NCBI GenBank assembly: GCA_027310605.1
Contig: DAIDAN010000025.1
Coordinates: 1 to 8,529 of the forward strand
Length of the DNA stretch: 8,529 nucleotides
Source: Candidatus Aenigmatarchaeota archaeon
GTDB lineage: Archaea > Aenigmatarchaeota > Aenigmatarchaeia > Aenigmatarchaeales > DAIDAN01
Reading direction: 5' to 3'
The position numbers were made by a program, and so were the translations under genes. This document shows positions 5,880 through 8,529 of this stretch, piece after piece (within the stretch, counting starts at the first letter, position 1; the number at the start of each line of letters is the position of its first letter). The notes beneath the pieces are model-generated. The model was not told the origin of the DNA. It saw nothing but the letters and a program-made list of their open reading frames with translations, and did no database searches.

Positions 5880-6512
5880 ATGACCGGCATTATAGGAGTT
5901 GACTGTTCCGGAAGCAAGACATACTTACCGATGTTTGTAGGCGCAGTATATTCAAAAGACCAAAAGAATATGGAAGAGATTTATAAAAAAATAAAAGCTC
6001 TTGCGGCAAAGGAAAACAGGATTTTCGGTTATACCCGCGAGATAAAAGCTGTTGACTTGAAATCGGAGTCAACGATGCGGCAGATAATTGATGAAATCTC
6101 AAAATTGGATTTTAATGTTCTTGAAGTTGCGAACGATGATTTTCACTTGCTGAAGAAAACATTTTCAGGAAGCTTCAAATGGGAGCTGAAGCTCGAGTCT
6201 GTTTTCTGGTTTATGTCCATGCGAAAACTCTTGGGACATAGTCCCGGCAATGTGTTTTTGGATGTTCATTACACGAAACAAAGCGACACGAAGCTTTTCG
6301 AGTTTCTCTTGTCCCGCTTCAGCGAGAATGATGGAATAAAAGCAGAGTTCCGCACGGTCTCGAGCAAAACCGAGGTTGCCGTGAAGTTGGCGGATATTGC
6401 CGCGGGAGTAATGAGGAAAAACGGCGCAATCAGGAAAATCTATAAAAATCAGGTCTTGCAATTGGGCATCAAGGAAGCGCTCCAATTGATGAGCGAGATA
6501 AGAAAAATATAA
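5880..6512 (+). CDS. DUF3800 family protein (RNase H-like fold)
   Basis: This 210-aa protein shows the three landmarks of the DUF3800 family. Near the N-terminus is a strand IIGVDCSGSK (residues 4-13) in place of the usual 'DESG', followed by the MFVGAVY strand. A middle strand VFLDVHYTK (125-133) carries D128, and near the C-terminus VKLADIAAGV (168-177) carries D172 and matches the family's 'lQlADliAg'. The three acidic positions (D8, D128, D172) fit the RNase H-like active site proposed for this family, whose biochemical role is not settled; members are common in mobile and accessory regions. The gene begins three bases after the corrected end of surface head 1 and has its own AGGTG ribosome site. 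A 40-nt hairpin starts at its stop codon. The DCSG variant of the first motif is unusual. Confidence 0.75.
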   Translation: MTGIIGVDCSGSKTYLPMFVGAVYSKDQKNMEEIYKKIKALAAKENRIFGYTREIKAVDLKSESTMRQIIDEISKLDFNVLEVANDDFHLLKKTFSGSFKWELKLESVFWFMSMRKLLGHSPGNVFLDVHYTKQSDTKLFEFLLSRFSENDGIKAEFRTVSSKTEVAVKLADIAAGVMRKNGAIRKIYKNQVLQLGIKEALQLMSEIRKI

Positions 6513-6550
6513 GCACGCGGGCCTTCTCAATGGAGAATATCCGCATGCTT
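6511..6550 (+). terminator. 40-nt two-tier hairpin after the DUF3800 stop
   Basis: AAGCACGCGG (6511-6520) pairs with CCGCATGCTT (6541-6550) with one mismatch, and inside it TTCTC (6524-6528) pairs with GAGAA (6533-6537) around the loop AATG. The stem overlaps the stop codon. No T-run follows, so it could be a terminator, an RNA-stabilising structure or the end of a mobile cassette. Confidence 0.55.
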
Positions 6551-6592
6551 ACGACTATTGTTTGCTTTCATACTATTTAAAGTTGTGGTTTT

Positions 6593-6835
6593 ATGAAATC
6601 AGTTACAAAGCTTCAGGCTTCAATCCTTTCCTTGTCCGTCTTTGCGGCCCTCGCGCTCTTCGCTGTTCTTTCCTTCTCAATCCCACTCTGGATTTCTTCC
6701 GCAAACTCGACAACGCCAGCTTCCCCCGCAACATATTCCGCAACAGCGAACTATTCCTTCACCCAGAACTGGACTGATTCTAACAACGCGCTTTCAAATA
6801 CAACTTTCCAGATGGGAATTATGATTGAAGCGTAA
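6593..6835 (+). pseudogene. Surface-protein head 2, truncated by the AlbA_2 cassette
   Basis: The 80-aa frame encodes MKSVTKLQASILSLSVFAALALFAVLSFS (signal peptide), IPLWISSAN, STTPASPATY and the domain ANYSFTQNWTDSNNALSNTTFQ. It then diverges abruptly into MGIMIEA and a stop at 6833-6835. Up to Q73 (6811) it is nearly identical in DNA to head 3 over 110 bp, but the next codon starts unrelated sequence, so the rest of the surface gene is missing. It carries sequons NST, NYS, NWT and NTT. The stop lies nine bases before the first ATG of the AlbA_2 gene, so the head may now act as a translated leader for the cargo. TATTTAAAG (6574-6582) is a possible TATA box, though it is only about 15 bp from the ATG. 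A short secreted peptide is an alternative reading. Confidence 0.65.
6702..6811 (+). repeat. 110-bp direct repeat, left copy (in head 2)
   Basis: This segment matches 8375-8484 at 109 of 110 positions; the only difference is A at 6802 against G at 8475, third base of a Thr codon. Sequence on both sides is clearly different. It ends exactly where head 2 loses similarity to head 3. It includes the 23-bp core (6710-6732) that is identical in all three heads. Confidence 0.92.
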
Positions 6836-6844
6836 AATAACGGG

Positions 6845-8221
6845 ATGATGAATATGGATGAAAAAGAGCTGAAAAAAATAACGGAAGAGGGAGAAGGCGA
6901 AACAGTCGAATTTAAGGAAAATTTTGACAAAGATTCCATAGAAACAGCTGCAGCTTTCGCAAACGCAAAAGGCGGAATCATACTTATCGGAATTGCTGAT
7001 AGAGGCAAAATAAAGGGCGTTACCGTAGGAAAAGAAACATTAAATGAGTGGGCAAATCAGATTGCCCAAAGCACGGAGCCTCGCCTCATTCCTGAAATCG
7101 CAACTACGAATATTGACGGAAAGACAGTTGTCGCAATAATGATAAAACAATTTCCTCTCAAGCCCGTTTCTGCAAAAGGAAGATACTTCAAGAGGGTTGG
7201 AAGCAGCAATCGCGCAATGACGCCTAACGAGATAACAGAGATGCACATCCAATCCATAGGAACAAGCTGGGATGCCACTATTGCAGAAAACAAAACTGTT
7301 GAAGATATTGATTTGAAGAATGTTGAAAGGTATATAAAAGAGGCAAACGCCGCAGGAAGAAGAAAAATTGAGGAGAGCGCCGCGGAAGTCCTTGAAAAAT
7401 TAGAGCTGATAAAAAACGGAAAAGCTGCATGGGCTGCCATTCTGGTTTTTGGGAAAGAGCCGCAAAAACCGCTTTTGCAATCAGCAGTGCATTGCGGGAG
7501 ATTTAAGCTGGATAAGACTCGAATAATAGACGACCTTATGATTGAATCGGATTTGATTGATGAAGTTGGGGAAACGATGAAGTTCATTTCAAGGCATATC
7601 AGTGTCAGATATGAATTTGAAGGAACGCCAAGAAGGAAGGAAATCTGGGAATATCCGCTGGAAGCTCTCAGAGAAGCAGTCATAAACGCAATAGTGCACA
7701 GGGATTATACCGCTTCTTCCAATATTCAGATTGAGATTTATGATGACAGAATAGAAATATGGAACCCAGGAAGATTGTTGCCCGGAGTAAGGATTGAGGA
7801 CTTGTATAAAAAAGAGCATAAGTCTGTTATCAGAAATAAATTGATTGCCCAACTATTCTATGATTTCGGATATATCGAGAAATACGGAAGCGGCACCGTA
7901 AAGATATTAAATCTCTGCAAAGAGCAAGGACTTCCTCCGCCGGAGTTCATGGAAGAATTTGGCGGTTTTTCTGTTGTTTTTAGAAAAGACATTTATAATG
8001 AAAAATATTTGCGTGATATCGGCTTGAATGAAAGGCAGATTAAGGCGGTTCTTTATGTTAAAGAGAAAGGAAAAATTACAAACAAAGAATATAGAGAAAT
8101 GACAGGGCTTTCTGACGAAGGGGTAAGAATTGATATAAACAAGCTTATTGAAAGGAACATATTGCAGGAAAAGGGAAAAGGAAGAAATACATTTTATATA
8201 ATAAAGAAGGTTGGCGATTAG
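6845..8221 (+). CDS. AlbA_2 / HATPase_c_4 / wHTH protein (COG2865-like regulator)
   Basis: This 458-aa protein has the usual COG2865 layout. An N-terminal AlbA_2 (Schlafen-type, PF04326) domain spans about 10-135, with GEGETVEFKENF (16-27), AAAFANAKGGIILIGIAD and YFKRVGSSNRAMT. A HATPase_c_4-type domain spans about 265-380, with N-box REAVINAIVHRDY (276-288), IEIWNPGRLLPG (303-314) and YGSGTVKI (347-354). A C-terminal winged helix spans about 392-455, with ITNKEYREMTGLSDEGVRIDINKLI. Such proteins are often labelled ATP-dependent DNA helicase or RecG-like but lack helicase motifs; nucleic-acid binding or transcription control is more likely. ATGs at 6845, 6848 and 6854 are possible; GGGATGAT at 6842-6849 resembles a ribosome site for 6854. 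Codons look A/T-rich against the housekeeping block. It follows truncated surface head 2, and its stop lies in an 11-bp triplication. Confidence 0.87.
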   Translation: MMNMDEKELKKITEEGEGETVEFKENFDKDSIETAAAFANAKGGIILIGIADRGKIKGVTVGKETLNEWANQIAQSTEPRLIPEIATTNIDGKTVVAIMIKQFPLKPVSAKGRYFKRVGSSNRAMTPNEITEMHIQSIGTSWDATIAENKTVEDIDLKNVERYIKEANAAGRRKIEESAAEVLEKLELIKNGKAAWAAILVFGKEPQKPLLQSAVHCGRFKLDKTRIIDDLMIESDLIDEVGETMKFISRHISVRYEFEGTPRRKEIWEYPLEALREAVINAIVHRDYTASSNIQIEIYDDRIEIWNPGRLLPGVRIEDLYKKEHKSVIRNKLIAQLFYDFGYIEKYGSGTVKILNLCKEQGLPPPEFMEEFGGFSVVFRKDIYNEKYLRDIGLNERQIKAVLYVKEKGKITNKEYREMTGLSDEGVRIDINKLIERNILQEKGKGRNTFYIIKKVGD

Positions 8222-8242
8222 TTGGCGATTAGTTGGCGATTT
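8210..8242 (+). repeat. 11-bp tandem repeat, three copies, over the AlbA_2 stop
   Basis: GTTGGCGATTA occurs at 8210-8220 and 8221-8231, and a third copy at 8232-8242 ends in T instead of A. The first copy encodes the final VGD and part of the stop; the added units provide stops in other frames. The nonamer TTGGCGATT recurs once more in the signal-peptide coding of head 3 (8316-8324). Slippage is the simple origin; a junction scar is an alternative. Confidence 0.9.
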
Positions 8243-8265
8243 TGGCATTAAAGGCGGTGTTTTCC

Positions 8266-8529
8266 ATGAAATCAACCTCAAAAAAGCAGGCTTCTGTTGC
8301 GGCGTTAGCGCTTGTCTTGGCGATTGCGCTTTTCGCAATCGTTTCGTTCGCTGCCCCGCAATACGCAAACAACTCAAACTCGACAACGCCAGCTTCCCCC
8401 GCAACATATTCCGCAACAGCGAACTATTCCTTCACCCAGAACTGGACTGATTCTAACAACGCGCTTTCAAATACGACTTTCCAGCTCGGCCTCCCTTCGG
8501 GAGCTTTGACAAACTATACTGATAATACA
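8266..8529 (+). CDS. Secreted, sequon-rich surface protein (head 3), partial at right edge
   Basis: The frame is open for 88 codons from the ATG at 8266 to the window end. Residues 1-30 form a signal peptide (MKSTSKKQASVAALALVLAI, then ALFAIVSFAA), with cleavage likely near SFA-AP. The mature part reads NNSNSTTPASPATYSATANY and then SFTQNWTDSNNALSNTTFQ followed by LGLPSGALTNYTDNT. Six N-x-S/T sequons (NNS, NST, NYS, NWT, NTT, NYT) lie in about 55 residues, pointing to a glycosylated extracellular or S-layer-like protein with an Ig-like strand pattern. The signal peptide differs from heads 1 and 2 while the mature segment is almost identical to head 2. The GGTG nine bases upstream and the GTTTTCCATGAAATC context are shared with head 1. 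This is probably the working copy of the array. Its full size and anchor lie outside the window. Confidence 0.75.
   Translation, partial: MKSTSKKQASVAALALVLAIALFAIVSFAAPQYANNSNSTTPASPATYSATANYSFTQNWTDSNNALSNTTFQLGLPSGALTNYTDNT
8375..8484 (+). repeat. 110-bp direct repeat, right copy (in head 3)
   Basis: This is the partner of 6702-6811, 1,673 bp downstream in the same orientation. Beyond 8484 the surface gene continues normally (LGLPSGALTN), which marks this copy as joined to the native remainder of the gene. The 23-bp core is at 8383-8405 here, and at 5737-5759 in head 1. Confidence 0.92.

Larger units (their letters stand above)
5620..8484 (+). other. Array of three surface-protein heads with two embedded cargo genes
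   Basis: Three related N-terminal gene segments (heads at 5620, 6593 and 8266) lie in one orientation. Each encodes MKS, a basic/hydrophobic signal peptide, then a TTPASPATY segment and a sequon-rich domain ending near NTTFQ. A DUF3800 gene follows head 1 and an AlbA_2 gene follows head 2. Head 3 continues past the window. Each cargo lies where the remainder of a surface gene would be. The duplication and order are visible; calling it an integrating or recombining cassette array is inference. Confidence 0.6.

Noticed and set aside
6562..6777. Plus-strand frame sharing its last 23 residues with a frame at 8211-8450
   Set aside because: The shared peptide is the out-of-frame reading of the 110-bp repeat; the signal-peptide frame is the coding one.
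7057..7683. 208-aa minus-strand open frame
   Set aside because: Antisense to the AlbA_2/HATPase gene, whose domains are clear; Ser/Phe-rich composition is typical of a complement of A-rich coding sequence.
6845..8221. Naming the protein a RecG helicase
   Set aside because: No Walker A/B or helicase motifs; it only shares the COG2865 architecture that is often mislabelled so.
5620..8529. CRISPR-like or IS-like interpretation of the repeats
   Set aside because: Repeats are long, coding and separated by over 1 kb; no transposase, terminal inverted repeats or target duplications are visible.

Overview
The window looks archaeal. Three things support this: an archaeal-type ribosomal protein uS2 placed just downstream of an archaeal enolase (the eno-rps2 order is a recognised archaeal arrangement), TATA-like boxes 24-28 bp ahead of several start codons with no room for a leader, and an unusually short DRG/TGS-type GTPase. 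Secreted heads dense in N-glycosylation sequons and very compact housekeeping genes would fit a DPANN-type lineage. That placement is inference only; no marker here fixes the phylum.

Layout. (1) 1-306: a 93-codon stop-free minus-strand frame running off the left edge. It reads like a Ser/Thr/Gly/Cys-rich secreted protein but has no start codon, and an inverted repeat overlaps its upstream end. (2) 337-1362: a toxin-antitoxin-like pair, a wHTH-fused MNT nucleotidyltransferase followed by an overlapping HEPN protein. Its promoter has four copies of an 8-mer at 11/22/11-bp spacing around the TATA box. (3) 1426-2307, minus strand: a membrane-anchored HExxH metallopeptidase, divergent from enolase. 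(4) 2396-5554: a housekeeping block of enolase, a 40-aa winged-helix fragment, uS2, a 50-aa Cys-rich microprotein and a TGS GTPase that lacks recognisable G3 and G4 motifs. (5) 5620-8529: an array of three related 'heads' of a secreted, sequon-rich surface protein. Head 1 is frameshifted and followed by a DUF3800 gene. Head 2 is truncated and followed by an AlbA_2/HATPase/wHTH gene. Head 3 is open to the right edge.

The array is the most unusual part. Each of the two interrupted heads ends a few bases before an unrelated nucleic-acid-associated gene in the same orientation, so each cargo gene sits where the rest of the surface gene would be. Heads 2 and 3 share a 110-bp segment with one synonymous difference although their signal-peptide regions are clearly diverged, and head 2 stops matching exactly at the end of that segment. 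This is the pattern expected from single-crossover integration (or reversible excision) of a cassette carrying its own replacement head, or from gene conversion. All three heads share a perfect 23-bp core. A 40-nt hairpin follows the DUF3800 gene and an 11-bp triplication covers the stop of the AlbA_2 gene. The MNT/HEPN pair and the AlbA_2 gene look richer in A/T than the enolase-uS2-GTPase block, which fits accessory origin.
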